Shown: piece by piece, positions 11,701-23,504 of the stretch | Layout of the letters: every line of letters starts with the position of its first letter | Numbering within the stretch: position 1 is the first letter of the stretch | Source: Trebouxia sp. TZW2008 | Lineage: Eukaryota; Chlorophyta; Trebouxiophyceae; Trebouxiales; Trebouxiaceae | Assembly (NCBI GenBank): GCA_002118135.1 | Contig: BDIU01000227.1 | Location: forward strand, 54,974 to 118,973 | Reading direction: 5' to 3' | Length of the DNA stretch: 64,000 nucleotides | The notes under the pieces: model-generated | The model's input: only the letters and a program-made list of their open reading frames with translations | Databases searched by the model: none | Told to the model about the DNA's origin: nothing | Made by a program: the position numbers and the translations under genes

Positions 11701-14700
11701 ATAAGTTTCTGGCAGATGAGGTGAGGGCAGATGGTTTCAGATGGTGAATCAACCTCACGCTTTAAAACCGAAATCATTCACAGCTCACAGCCTCATACAG
11801 TGAGCAGGCTTGTTAAATAAGCATTGCTGTAAAATGCTTGGTCTGCCATGCGACTTGCAAGCTTGTTTGAGTTCAAGATCTCCATAAGCTGTGGCTCACA
11901 GCATGCTTGTGGCAGCAGCGCTTCTTGTTCTGATCAAAGTTTTGGTCAATACCTGCCTTTCTGCTCATGCAGTGATTGTATGAGTATGCTCACATGCTTG
12001 TCGCAAGACTGCTTGCCCGACGATGCATCTTTTGAGATCATGCACAACAGGTCCCCATGCACAGTGCATTAGTGCATTAATAGCTTTTGAATGAAATGGC
12101 TGATGATCCTCACTATGTCTGTTGCAGGCAGTCTTCTGGCAGGAGTTCCATGAGTCGCGTGGAGACAAGCAAGTCCAGCTGTCCTCCTGGACTCGCCATG
12201 CTGCTCTGGGCCATGTCAGAGATCTGCGCTTTGTGTCTCCTGTAAAGGTAACCTTACACTGGCTCATGCCTGTCATGCTGCTGGAGACAAGACAAGAAAG
12301 GAAGATAAAAGAAAACTCTGTTCCGTTATGCGTCATAGCAGGAGCCTTTGTGAGCACAAGCAGCCCAGTGTTTCATCCCAGCCTCGCTTCATTGTGAGTC
12401 ATGCTGCCATGTCAAATGCGGGTGGTGTGATGGAAGCAAGGTCATCTGTAGTAGGCGACCCAATGCATGCCGACGAAAGAAGAATTTCAGTAAGCTGCCG
12501 CCATCTGTTATTGCTGTCTGCTGATCTCCTGCTTGAAATTGCAATCAAGCGCCGTGTTGCTGGCTGTACATGCAAAGCAAGCTACACAGCACGCAATGCA
12601 GCTTCAGTAGACAAAAGCCGGCAAGCATGACTCAGGGAGACTCAGCATATATCATGCGAACTTGTCATGTGCTCACCTCTTGACATTTCAAGATTTTCTT
12701 GCCCTCGCACATCGTGATATATCAGTTTTCACTGGCCCTGCATAGCTGCAACAAGAAGACTGACTGAGCAGCGAGAGCAGATTGCCCAGGCAGATTGGCA
12801 TCAAAGTCAATGCGACCTCATGTACAGGGAGCATCATCCAGTACTGAAATGGTCCTGCAAAGATGCAGCCAGACAAATCACTGAGCACAATGTTATTGCA
12901 GGCCTCATGTCCAGTGAGCATCACACAGTACTGAACTGGTCCTGCATAGATGCAGCAACACAAGACACTGAGCTTAACATTATTGCAGGCAGTTATAGGG
13001 CCTCCTCAAGCAGACTGTCATCACAGTCAGCGCTACCTCATGTACAGTGAGCATCACCCAGTACTGAACTGGTCCTGCATAGATGCAGCAAGACAGGTCA
13101 CTGAGCACAATGTCATTGCAGGCAGTCATCGGCCCCCCTCAAGCAGACTGTCATCAGAGTCAGCGCTATCGCATGTACAAGGAACATCATCTAGTATTGG
13201 AAACCAGTCAGACCATGTCCAACATACCCTTTGGTGACCACTTCACAGTGGAAGTGCGATGGGATGTGACACAGATCTCAGCGTCGCCATCACAGTGCAG
13301 AGTCAAGTCTCAAGTGCATGTCCCTTTCTCAAAGTCTACTTGGTGGAAGAAGGTACATTTTGTCTTCACCGCGCATGAGGGTATGTTGGTGGTTTAAGTG
13401 AGTTGCACAGAATGGTATCAATTTGGTGAAATCTGTTTGTGCTGTATCCTTTCAGCTTATGCTTTTGCCCTTCAGGGCCATCATCAATCTGACTGCTGCT
13501 GTCTGTTAGTGCGTTCAGTTGGTGCATTTTGCTGTCTGTCAGCTGTGCTGTCTATGCTGCCACCACCAGTCTGGGTGAGACACTGCTCATGTTCAGTTGC
13601 CAGCCTCTCAACACATGCCTTGAGCAGCATATTGCACAGCCTGGAAGAAGTGGTCAGCTAGCAGCAGGCTGGCTTGACTGCTCTTGTCCTACATGTGGCA
13701 TTTGTTGCAGCACAAGGGTCTGGACAGACAGCCAGAAAGTCTTCTTCTTTTACAAAGGTGACCTGCTTGTCAGTGCACTGTTGTCTCTCATGTGAGTGTC
13801 TCTCGTGTTGTCTCTCATGCGTACGATTGTACAAGAAATCACGCCCAAGCTGTGCAATAGACACAAACAAACGAAGTCAGAACAGACGAATAATCTGAGT
13901 GTGGATGCATGAATGCCCATCCCCGGCTTGTCAGTGCACTCAAGACAGATCACATGTGTGCAGCAAGGGCATGAATACAGGCGACAGAAGTTGCTTGTCA
14001 TTGCCAGGAGCATGGCATGTACAGCCAGACAGCCAAACCCAGAGACACTTGGCAGTCAACTGTGTACAAGGACCTCTTCGCCCTCCATGTCCAATATAAA
14101 TGATTTAGGTCAGCACATGATCGAACTGGTTGGAGACAGTTCATTGCTTCTATACGTACCTAGATGGGCCTGCTGAGCCTGCCTAGCCCACGTTTACAAT
14201 AAAATGAATGAATGAACAAGCATAAATCGCGCTGCAGGCCACACAGAAGGGGTCCACAGATTGATGCAGGGAGGCCCGCAAGGACTGGCCAGCCCAAGTG
14301 TTGCTGGTCACACAGCAGGCATCAGAGTTGCCTGGGCTGACTTGTGTACAGTGATTTTCATGCAGTTATAATATTCTGCTGCAGGCCATACAGAAGGGGT
14401 CCATAGACTGGTGTAGGGAGGCCCATGAGGACTGGCTAGCCAAGCTGCAGGCCAGGTTTGCTGCCCCTGCTCACATGCTACAAGGCCTCACTGCCTCAAA
14501 CTACCTCCAATGTGTTGCAGGCCATACAGAAGGGATCCACTCATGCAAACAGGCTCATGCATTGTATTCTGATGCATTCGCTGTGTTGCAGGCCATACAG
14601 AAGGGGTCCATAGACTCTTGCAGGGAAGCTCATGAAGACTGGCTGGCTAAGGTGCAAGCCAGTTTGGCTGCCCCTGCTCACGTGCTACAAGGCCCCACTG

Positions 14701-16874
14701 CCTCAAACCTCTCTGCCCAGTACCAATCGACCAACAGCGCCTACTGTGAGGCGACGCAGGTCAGCAGATGTCTTTGACAGTTGACGCTTCAAGCTTCCTC
14801 ATGTCAAGCTTGCGCTGGGCCATTCTCCATGTCAAGCTTGCAGTGGGCAATTCCGCATGCCAAACTTGTACTGGGCGATTCCATATGTCAAGCTTGCACT
14901 CATGAAAGTCAGACAAAACAATGTCGTTCCAGAGCTGTCTAGGCCGATCTGGACGATGCTCAGAACAAGCCAGCTTGGCGAGACAAGACTTGTGCCGCAC
15001 ACACCTAGCACTCTTGCTGGAAAGTGTAATCATTATGGTTATCATTAAGCTTGCACTGGGCGATGTAAATGCCATCTACCCTGCCCTGTTGTCACTCAGA
15101 CAAGCAACAAAGTTGCCAAACTTGCCAGCCTTAGGGTGGCAAGATTGCAGAGCAGTCGTCTGCCATTTGTGTAATGACTGTGAAGCCATCAATGGTGATG
15201 TTGTCAGCATAGACTAGCTTAAACAAGATGGGTTCCTGAGCAAGGGACGTATGGGGCTCATGAGGCTGTGCACAGCAGCACGACATCAAGAGTTCAGAAC
15301 AGCTGACTTATTACAGAAGCTTGCTTGCACATCAGCAGCAACAAAGACTGAACAGTCTGTATTGCTCCTAAGCAGCAAATGACCACAGCGGAGTTGTCGG
15401 CTTGCACATCAAGATCTGGAACGCCATTGTCTGACCTGCAACTCTTGCACACCACATTCATGTTGTCCAAAACAAGCTTGCCTGGCAAGGCAAGACCTGG
15501 GTCAGATGCCCCTAGCACTTAGCTGGCTCATGAAACAAGTGTCGATTCTTTCAATGACATGCAAAGGTGTAACAATTGATACTATCATGGTTGATATGGC
15601 ATTTGTGACAATGTAAATGTTTAGTACCATAACTGACATGGAGGTGCATGGGTGCAGGGCGAGGTTGATGAGCTGCTGCAAAGGCTCCCTAGAGAGCATC
15701 GGGAGTCAGTGGCCAGCGTCATTAGCAGGGCTTCCCAAGGCAGCCTTTGTGCTTCCTCTCCCAGGTAGCACAACAACATAACACAGAAGTGTTGAGCAAC
15801 TTGCAGCCGTTTGATCTGCAGTTGCATCTTCATCACGCAAAACACCAAGCGTGAAGTTGCATTGCTGACAGCTCATATGCTTTTGTGATTTTTCACAAGG
15901 GATCCTGAAACAGCAGCCAGTGCCAAATTCCAGTGATTTGCTTGCTGTTCTTTTGCTTTGGTACAGGCGTTACTGAAAGGAACTGATCTGCTCAGCAGAT
16001 CCATCTGCATGATAATGGCAGCCATTCATGCAGGCATGCGCGCTATATAGCTGCGTGGCTGAGTCTATACAGCTCAACAGAGTCGATCAAAGGCTTATGG
16101 CAAATGTGAGGTCTTCCATGTGATGCCGCACTTGCAGCTGACAAGGTCTTTTGGCCATTCTGACAGGAGCATGAAGAGTGGACTGCTGCTTAGTGAGGAT
16201 GGCCACCTACTCAACAAGCAAGCGTCTCAGGGCATCAGCCGCATGTCAAAAACCACTAGGTTTGCGGACATGCTGGCTCAACAGGAGCTGCCACATACCG
16301 CCTTGAGCCAAAGCCTATCTGGTGTTCCAGCTGGGGCTCACTGGATGGCTAACAGGCTTGTTTTGATACCAGACCTAGGCTCTCTGTTGATCTTTCTGGC
16401 ACTTGTCATTGTTCTGCTTCAGGTACAACAGCTAGCCTTCTGCCAAGCTGCATGATTCATAGCTCAACACGTGCAGGATGTGTGCATGCGTATGGTGGAC
16501 CTACGCTCACCCTGCACCATGGCCAATGTGCCTTTGCCACCAATGTTACTGTGCTTTGATTGACCGCATGTCACGGCATCAGCTTAACACAAGCTCAGAG
16601 CATTCCTTCAAAGACTGTGTGTCGAAGCTAAAGCAACGCAGAGGCAGTGCTTGACGCTGTTTGCTCTGCAGCCTATTGTTGCATTGTAACGAAGCTCACT
16701 GTGTTGCCACAGGTCATGATCTTGGTTGGAAGGGGCTTCACAACCATGGTGGGACCTGTTGTCACAACACCGTCATCCCAAAACGTACATCAGCTACACC
16801 AGGATCTGACTGCCCTGAAGCAGCAACTCAGCGCTTTGCAACAGGCTGTTGCTGCCCATGGCATCCAGTTCTGA
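8760..16874 (+). CDS. GRAM and VASt domain protein (VAD1/Lam/Aster-like)
   Basis: Complete 13-exon model whose reading phases all agree: 8760-8966, 9044-9178, 9281-9438, 9713-9777, 10346-10593, 11001-11106, 11590-11720, 12128-12247, 13122-13352, 14592-14759, 15658-15764, 16146-16422, 16713-16874 (TGA); 704 aa. The GRAM domain is about residues 60-165 (EDFHCALQKKICLQGRLYLF, HHVCFYSNLFGF, KAKVIPLK). The VASt domain is about 335-495 (FWQEFHESRGDKQVQLSSW, GHVRDLRFVSP, NIPFGDHFTVEVRWDV). A transmembrane helix lies near 636-660, followed by a short coiled tail. Family members sit at ER contact sites and move or sense sterols; Arabidopsis VAD1 regulates cell death. Start chosen at the ATG that opens exon 1; an upstream exon cannot be excluded. 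A TGTAA motif, the usual green-algal poly(A) signal, lies at about 16912. Confidence 0.92.
9448..9624 (+). repeat. Dispersed repeat family B, copy 2
   Basis: Lies in the intron after GRAM exon 9281-9438. Shares with 5515-5698 the ordered blocks 'aacaactgctttgttac', 'tgtccttacatg', 'gggaccattg...gtcagaatgcag', 'ggctcccaattgcattgtcc' and 'agaagttactgta'. Confidence 0.7.
9978..10060 (+). repeat. Dispersed repeat family A tail, copy 1
   Basis: Shares 'gctccagtacgtac..agctgggcctgctgagcctg' and a following 'gaaatgaaatgaatg' with copies at about 14035-14218, 29374-29499, 34010-34150 (-), 36430-36700 (-) and 42395-42640 (-). Looks like the 3' end of a retroelement with a TGAA-rich tail, inserted in a GRAM-VASt intron. 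Confidence 0.7.
10073..10593 (+). repeat. Triplicated GRAM-VASt exon 5
   Basis: The acceptor and exon start 'gcctgcag/TCACAGAT' occurs at 10073, 10209 and 10346, spaced 136 and 137 bp. The first copy meets TGA within 11 codons in the needed frame; the second stays open but runs into the third out of frame. The third copy alone has the full exon and donor (10593). Confidence 0.9.
11350..11720 (+). repeat. Triplicated GRAM-VASt exon 7 start
   Basis: Acceptor plus 'ATGAGGGTGA' begins at 11350, 11462 and 11590, each preceded by the same upstream block ('catgctgacatggcctcactgcaaagc' in variants). Only the third continues to the VASt-entry sequence and a gtgagg donor at 11721. Confidence 0.88.
12780..13352 (+). 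repeat. Four-copy array of GRAM-VASt exon 9
   Basis: Copies near 12780, 12902, 12988 and 13122 share 'ggcctcctcaagcagactgtcatca', 'catgtacagtgagcatca' and 'actggtcctgcatagatgcagc'. Intronic parts are repeated too, with 'gagcacaatgtcattgcag' before the last. Only the last is a full exon of 77 codons. Confidence 0.88.
14035..14218 (+). repeat. Dispersed repeat family A, copy 2
   Basis: Contains 'caactgtgtacaagg', 'ccctccatgtccaatataaatga', 'ggttggagacagttcattgcttc', 'gggcctgctgagcctgcctag' and an 'aatgaatgaatgaa' end. The same blocks in the same order recur inverted at about 36430-36620 and 42395-42625. It lies in the intron before GRAM-VASt exon 10. Confidence 0.75.
14236..14759 (+). repeat. 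Four-copy array of GRAM-VASt exon 10
   Basis: 'tgcag/GCCATACAGAAGGGGTCCA' begins at about 14236, 14386, 14520 and 14592. The first three are truncated or carry in-frame stops (for example TGG-TGT-AGG shifted forms); the fourth is the complete 56-codon exon with a gtcagc donor. Confidence 0.88.
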
Positions 16875-17550
16875 TGATATTTGTCAAGAAGGCATTAGTC
16901 AAGGTCAAAGTGTTGTAAGGCAGTAGCAAGGAATAGTATTGATGTCTGAGGTTAGCAGCGACATGGTTATGTGCATCAAATTTGCTCACATTTTCGAGTT
17001 GACTAGCTTGCTGCCAGTTTGTAAAGTGGGTTTTGTCTGGTATCTCCGAGGTTAGGTCGCCCTTCAGGTCCACACTGTGCCGCTTGCTAAGAGCACATAT
17101 CATCAGATCAGCCGTCTGATATGCGTGCGTTTTGAAAGCGATACGTGGCACTCAGGCAGGATGCACAAGACATGTGTATGGTATCTAGGATTGCTCAATA
17201 CTGGGAGTGTCTGCAAGCGCTGCACACATTCAGAGATACTGTTGGTCTGGCAAGTAGGAACCTGCATATTTAGTACATCATGATGTAAAGAGCAACGCGT
17301 GTGCAAAGTGCGTGGTGAAAGATGCTTGCAGACGAAATTCAGACAGTGGTAAAACTGCTGATGAGCTTCCCAAACGTACACAGTTCTTAGGAAGCAACTT
17401 GTCAAAGTCTCTCCTTCCTGGACAGATGATGAAATGGCTGATCCAGCAGCGGGATGAAATGAGCCTGCGAATGTGGCGTGGTCCTCATGTCTGCTTTGTC
17501 AGACAAGGACTATTCATTCAATCAAGCCTGATGCCTTCAGGCTCAGGAGT
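16875..17550. other. Convergent intergenic spacer
   Basis: About 0.68 kb between the GRAM-VASt stop (+) and the otubain stop (-). Only short frames; nothing recognised beyond the TGTAA motif near 16912. Confidence 0.6.
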
Positions 17551-19766
17551 TCAGTCTGACTTGGTGTACAGGATATCATAGTGTCCCGGGCGATACAAAA
17601 GATGTACTCGGGGGTGAACAACAGCTGTCCCAGTCTGCATGACCTCAGGGACAAAATCATGATGATTGACTGCCGCAGAGTCTTCAGATCCACCTCCGGC
17701 AAATGCAGCCATGCTGCGATCTAGGTACACCACTCTGATTGGAATCTGCGTCAGCATTCAACATTCAGGAGGAGTGTCACCCACCATGAGTGAAAGTGGT
17801 TGTCATCAGCGCCATGTGAAGATGATTGCTTTGTGAACGCCTAAATGAGGCAGTAGATACCATCGGTTGCAGCCAAAACAGATGATGACAAGATCACAGC
17901 CTTGCACACACACCTGGAGGGCATCTGTGATGGCAACAATATGTATATGATCGCTTTCTTCTCCCATTGGCTCCACATAGCGACGGCAGAACTGCTCAAC
18001 AGTCACAGGATCATCCATCATGCCCTACAAGCAGACGTTATTCAAATCACTGTTGTTGTGATCAAGACCACTATTGTTGGGCAAACAACAATCACACCTT
18101 GAATGACTCATCATCGTTGATGTTTACTTGATGCTGTTGATGCCTTTGCCAAAGTGCTGGTGTTTTCTTTTATTTCCAGTATACAGATCAGCTTCTAATG
18201 CTGTGCGCTGTTGTGGATAGCATGGTCACTTGCCAACCTTCAGGTCTAAATTTAAGGCACATGCATTGCTGTGGTCACAATGTGCTGAATTGCGGATGAT
18301 GAAACCTTCTGCTCACCAAGATGAAAGGAGCAAAGAACTCCTGACGCCGCTGAATCTCACAAGATGTCAGCATGCGCAGAAACATGATGACCATGTTGCT
18401 GATGACTCCATCCCTCATGTTCCCCTCCAGGGATGCGATAGTCAGTGGGTCTTCTGTCCCCAGAGCATTTAGCTGATCAATGATCACTTCCATGGCGTCT
18501 TCAAACACCAGCTCCTGGTAACCATGATCAATCATTTTCTGCCTCCATTGTCTGATGCGTGTTACAACCCTGCAGCAGCAAACACAAATCTTGAGGAAAG
18601 AGCTTCCATACTTATGCCTACAGAATGCTTTGTTCACCTTGCTGTAGAGGGCAAGCGATGCACACAGCGTCCTGAAATGCAAACAGATTGTGGCCACAAG
18701 GTAAAGATTGCAGACTGTTGCAGCAGTCTATTACTAAGTCAACAGCTGCAGATCTGACCGGCTGAGAATGACTGAAAGGAAATGCACTAGCTACGCCCAA
18801 GCTGGTGTAAGTGTACAACATGGCATTTGCTGTACATGGGCAGTCATGCACACAGGCAACAATACGAAACAACTTGCAGATAGTGCATTGCATGCTACAG
18901 CATGACAAAAGCTTTGCTATCAACAAGCAGCAATTGCCTTGATGTGAGTGTAGCAACTGACCTGTTCCTCTCAGTGAGGTCTGCTTTGTGCACCAGGTTC
19001 TCCATATACGCAAACACAAAGCTTCTGAAGAAGCAATTGCCATCGCCTCGTGCACGCCTGATAGACTTGTAGGTGGCCTCTAAGCTTCTGATTTTGTTGA
19101 TGAAAACAGCACTGCCGGCTTCATACTCTGCAATGCAACTTGCACCAACTAAGACAATTTTCAAATACTTGCGTGCTCATGATTTGCAGGTGCGCATGTG
19201 CAGATAAATACAAACAGATGCTCTAGTAAAGTCACAGACTGCACAGTAGATGCATTCCTTGTTGGCAGCATTACCAGACAATTTTCACCTTGCTGTAAAG
19301 CAAGTATGGGCTCCAAATCTCCCACAAATGGCAACCTTTCAGTTTCTTGCCTGCAGCAACAGACACGTCTGAGATGACCACTGGCTGGAATCACCACTGC
19401 ATGATTATTGTTGCAGCCTCTGCTTGTCAAAGCAGCAGTTCAAGCAGCACCTGGTAGGTTTGACCAAAACTATAAACAACAACAGTGGAAAGCTGCTCAC
19501 CTGATCTTGTTCTCCTGCGCAATGATCTGATCGTCTGTCGGACGTGAGCTATCCTGCTCGGTCACAGGCGGAGCAGACGCTGCCTCTGACTCGTGCGCTG
19601 GGTTGCTGCTCCCTTGACCTGTTGCCGAAGTTGAAGACACCGATGGTCTTGGCACCTGTTTGCTGGACGCTGTCACCTCGGCCCAGTGATCTGGTGGGTT
19701 CACCTCGCCGGTTGAGTGTTGTGGCTGTGATTCTGCTCCGTCGACATGGTGTTCGGATGCCTGCAC
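17551..19766 (-). CDS. Otubain-like deubiquitinase (OTU cysteine protease)
   Basis: Cleaves ubiquitin from substrates. Complete six-exon model, phases consistent: 19766-19501 (ATG), 19350-19289, 19127-18962, 18569-18317, 18024-17914, 17745-17551 (TGA); 350 aa. The N-terminal 85 residues are Ser/Thr/Pro-rich and acidic. Family landmarks follow: DDQIIAQENKIRQE, RLPFVGDLEP, EYEAGSAVFINKIRSL, the catalytic GDGNCFFRSF (Asp and Cys), GYQELVFEDAMEVI, VEQFCRRYVEPMGEESDHIH and the catalytic His in LLYRPGHYDILY. A candidate mini-exon at 18671-18638 breaks the phase and was left out. The domain is complete and should be active. Confidence 0.93.
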
Positions 19767-20401
19767 GATACTTGGCTTGAGCTGCTACAGTGTTCAACGT
19801 GAGGAGCGGCTCGTCAGCATGAGGCTGTGCCATCAAGTACAGCATATCCAAAACGCCAAGCACAGCTGCACCGCCAGAAGACTTTCTGTTTGCTCGTCAG
19901 GTCATAAGCTTAAGCACCTGTTCCCACACAGATCCTCTGTCCTGGGACACGCGCTCATCGCTTGCCATGGAGCCTGCTTCAGTCAAATCATTATGTGCAT
20001 CGATGCTGAATCGCGCTGTCTCTAACACGGCCGAAACAACGCAGTGCAAGTTGCAGTGCAGCGATTGCAGTCAAACTTGCAAACAAAATGCTGAAGCTCG
20101 ACCTTGCTAGGGCCTGGTCCAGGGTTTTTGGCACAATTTCAAATTTCGATCGAGAGCATGAGCTTGCAGTGAACGCCATGAACATTCTGCGTCGACTCGT
20201 CATTGTGGCAAACCGATCTGTTCAAACAATTATAGGGCCTGTGCATTCGGCTGCCGTCCATGCTCCTTGTGACATCTCCTTGTTTTCAGTGAGCCTGATC
20301 ACTGCTATTTGTTGCTGCGCGAGCTTGCAAGCACCTCCTTGATAGCGTGACGGCGCCCCTGTGACAAGCATTCAAACATACTTTGTGATTGGGCGACAGC
20401 C
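19767..20401. other. Divergent promoter region
   Basis: Head-to-head spacer of 0.64 kb between the otubain and RAD51AP1-like starts. A short frame beginning ATG 20088 (+) has no splice partner I can find. No named regulatory motif is recognised. Confidence 0.5.
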
Positions 20402-21929
20402 ATGAGTTCACGACTTAGACTGCAAAAAGGCAAGACAGCCAAACAAAAGGCAGGACAGCAGGTGCATGTGAGTGTTTGAGACCTGCAGCAAGCAGAGGTG
20501 CAAACTATAAAAGAACGCTGTACCCAGTCTGCTGCTACGCGTAGGCGGTGCAAGAGGATACAAATAAAGAACAAGCGCTCTTTGCTTCTTTGCAAAACGC
20601 GCCACCAGGAACTGCAGGCAAGCGCACAAGCTGCTGTCACTATGCAGTGCCTGTCAGGCATTTACTCCCTTGCAAACCAGTTGCTGCAGAGATTGGCAGA
20701 AGCGTGTCTCATTGTGTACAGCACATTGTATGATGAAACAAGCACAGGAGCTTTGACATGCAGTTGCTGCATGTTTGCAGTTGTCATTGCTGGTCAGCCA
20801 CCAGATGAGCAAATACAAGATGCCAGCGCAGAGGCTGCACCAGCTGCTCCACTAGGACGCTGCAGGTGAGCTTGTATAATATGCAATCGTACTTGACACG
20901 TTTGCCACTCTCCAGGACACACTGCAGCAGTGAAAGCTTGACATGAACAGTGTTGTTCTGCAGGGCATCAAAGAATGCGCCCAATGTGCTCATCAGTGAT
21001 TCTGAGTCCCCAGCTGCATCAGAGTCTGACAATGAATCTGCTGAGGAAGACTTTGCTGGTGAATCAGAGTCGGAACCAAGTCAGAGTAGCGAAAGCTGTG
21101 AAAGTGAGGAAGACAGCCCGCCTCCTGCCAAAAGAGGCAAGAAGGTGCCCTGCAGTGGTGCATGTTGCTGTATCTTGGAGTGCTCCCAGCAACTGTGCAG
21201 ACAGCGTCACAAATGCTTGCATCATTTGTTAGTGATGTGACCTGAGATTGCTGCCTGCGTTGCAGGGGACTGCCGACACAACGAGATCCAGCAGGTCAGT
21301 ACAGAACACACAGAAAAGGCCAAGCAAAGCCGCAGCTCAAGCTGTTGCAAAGGTGTCTGCAGCTAAAGCACCAGTCGCAACTACAGCAAAATCTGTTAGT
21401 GCCTGGCCAGGCAGCAAGCACAAGTCAGCTTGTGCGAGCGCGCCAGTACCCAGTGCTGCAGATGATCCTGAGGAAACATTGCCTGTGAAAATGCGCACTG
21501 CAAAAGGTGAGTGCAGAAGACTGCAGCAGCTCCTGCATGCGTCCAATAGCTTGTGTTATGGCTGCATGCCACCTGCAGACAAGTCGCAGTCAAGTCTATA
21601 GTCAGGCAAATTTTGCTGCAGGTGACGCTGCACCTAGCAGAAACCAGCCTGCAGCAGCCACAGCAGCTGTGGTCGCAACAGCACCTCAGCACACAGCAGC
21701 ACAGCAAACCGCTTCTACATCAACTAGAACCGTTGATCCTGCTGCTGTGGTTGCCAAAGAAGCCGTGCCTCAGAAATGCACAGCTGCTCTGCAAGCCAGC
21801 AGTACTTTGCCTCGCCACATGGCCAAGGGCATTCAAATCAACTCACCAGGTCCTGCATACAGAGCACCGGGGCTAAGAAGACCTGTAGGAGGCAGACCGC
21901 TGCATCCAATACAACCCCGCCCTTCATGA
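20402..21929 (+). CDS. RAD51AP1-like homologous-recombination accessory protein
   Basis: Five exons with agreeing phases: 20402-20461, 20798-20865, 20964-21144, 21266-21506, 21622-21929 (TGA); 285 aa. It is mostly disordered: a basic N-terminus (SSRLRLQKGKTAKQK), an acidic serine-rich block in exon 3 (ISDSESPAASESDNE), Ala/Lys/Ser-rich exons 4-5. The last 30 residues, with INSPGPAYRAPGLRRP and GGRPLHP, resemble the C-terminal RAD51-binding motif of RAD51AP1 (SPTQ..LRLGLSR...PLHP). If right, the protein stimulates RAD51 strand invasion. The assignment rests on that short motif plus overall composition; the gene model is firmer than the name. Confidence 0.6.
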
Positions 21930-22667
21930 TCAGATGCAATGCTCTTACACCGTACCTTATTGTGCAGCTCTTGACAACAGACTGAGTGTCATGCACAAGC
22001 ATATTTTACACGCTGGCAGTTGTGCATGCCCGCCAGTGCTGTTCTAGTAGGTCTTGTCTGCATGTTGTTGGCACAACAACCTGAAGCCTGCTTGCTACAA
22101 TGATATTTGCATGCAATCCTGGAGTGCCCACAGCAAGTCATGGGAGGTCAGTGGCAATTGTCAGAACAACACCTGCTGCAGGGCTTCTCTGTCAGCTCGT
22201 AGTGCTGATCAACATTTCAGTATAGACAGCTGCAATTTTATGGCACATGGCCCGCCTCCAGCGCTTGCTGTTATAGACATCAACTGACTGACAAGCTTTA
22301 GTCATGTGAAATTTTAAAGGCAATCTGAAACTGAGTCTACGTATGCCTGAAAAGAATGACCGACAGAATGGAACGCGGATGTGTCGCTCAGTCGTAATCT
22401 GTTCACTTACCAACACTGACTACGATGAACGAAGACAAATAAATTCAAAGAAGATATGACAAGCACCAGCAGCAAGCAGCAATGCCCCTGCCAAAATGTG
22501 TAAAGGCCAACAAAACAGTAAAGCAAGCTGAATCAGATGCTGGCCGCTAAGCTGTAGAAGCTGAAGCTGCAAATGAGCTGCTACTGTGCAATCTGAGTCG
22601 TCGCTGAAAGTGGAGGTGAGAATGAAGCTGCAGCTCAACTCACATTCGTCTTGTAACAAGTCAAGTC
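21930..22667. other. Intergenic, nothing recognised
   Basis: About 0.74 kb with short frames only. A minus-strand hydrophobic frame at 22420-22659 has no family resemblance and no splice context I trust. Confidence 0.5.
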
Positions 22668-23190
22668 AAGTCAATTTACATTTATAGTCCTGTGGACCAA
22701 CATGGGCCAACAGACTGTAATAGCATGAAAGAAACAACCACACAGAAAACGCTATAAAGAGTCACTTTGGAGTCCACAATAGAGCACCACGATTGCTGGG
22801 GGTATCATGATGGCAGGTGCTAGTACTATGGCGCCGACGCTCTAATCTAACCTAGCTAGGTGGAATCAGCTGAAGGCAGTACAGATTTCCTGTGTGAGTA
22901 ACATAGTCTCAGATGTCTCCCCAAAAGGTTTGGATTGCTGCTGTTGATGACAGAAGCCACTGTACAAGGCGAAGCCTGGAAAAGCTCTGCATGTTCAGCA
23001 CGAAGATGACTGTAAGCAGGGCGATCTAGGAGAAAGTGCTGCTCATCCTCTACAGCTGTGGAATGGCAGACATGACAAACCCTATCCTCCTTTTCAACTT
23101 TATGACCACTTTGTATGTATGTAACACTTTTCGCTACCGTACACGTAGAGCGACGTAGAGAACCGGTAGAGCGGCCTCTAACCATGTCAC
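22668..23190 (-). mobile_element. LINE 3' fragment with zinc-knuckle tail
   Basis: The minus frame 23185-22856 encodes RVCHVCHSTAVEDEQHFLLD, PAYSHLRAEHAELF: the CxxC...H(x)C-like C-terminal motif that follows reverse transcriptase in many non-LTR retrotransposons (usual form EDE.HFLLeCP.Y..LR). The expected Cys after HFLLD is Arg. The 3' end runs into a pentanucleotide tail, seen on the plus strand as 'aagtcaagtcaagtcaat' near 22658-22677. 5'-truncated, dead copy. Confidence 0.8.
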
Positions 23191-23504
23191 TGCCGGCATG
23201 ACTAAGATTACTAATTCTGGCTTAGCTTGGCTTTAGTCACCACCTCCAGCCATGAACGAGAGCGTTGTTGCAGAAACGCTGATGCGCTCGCCGCATCGTG
23301 CACACCACGGTTATGTCAATTGGCGTGGAATCCAATCAGTGACATTGCAATCTCGTGTGCAAGTTATTGTCCCGATCGAGCTCCGTCACCTGGCTGATCA
23401 CTAAGAGTGCGAACCGCAGCAGGAGCTAAAGTTGGACAACTTGCATTACACTCTTTGCTGTATATCAAGCAAGAGTGAGACGAGCTCGTCCGCCCTCTCC
23501 ATCA
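23191..23504. other. 5' region of WDR70
   Basis: About 0.3 kb between the LINE fragment and the WDR70 ATG. Presumed promoter and 5' UTR; no motif recognised. Confidence 0.45.

Noticed and set aside
18638..18671. Possible mini-exon in the otubain gene (TLCASLALYSK)
   Set aside because: Including it puts the next exon out of frame, whereas direct joining of 18962 to 18569 keeps phase and gives the expected family spacing.
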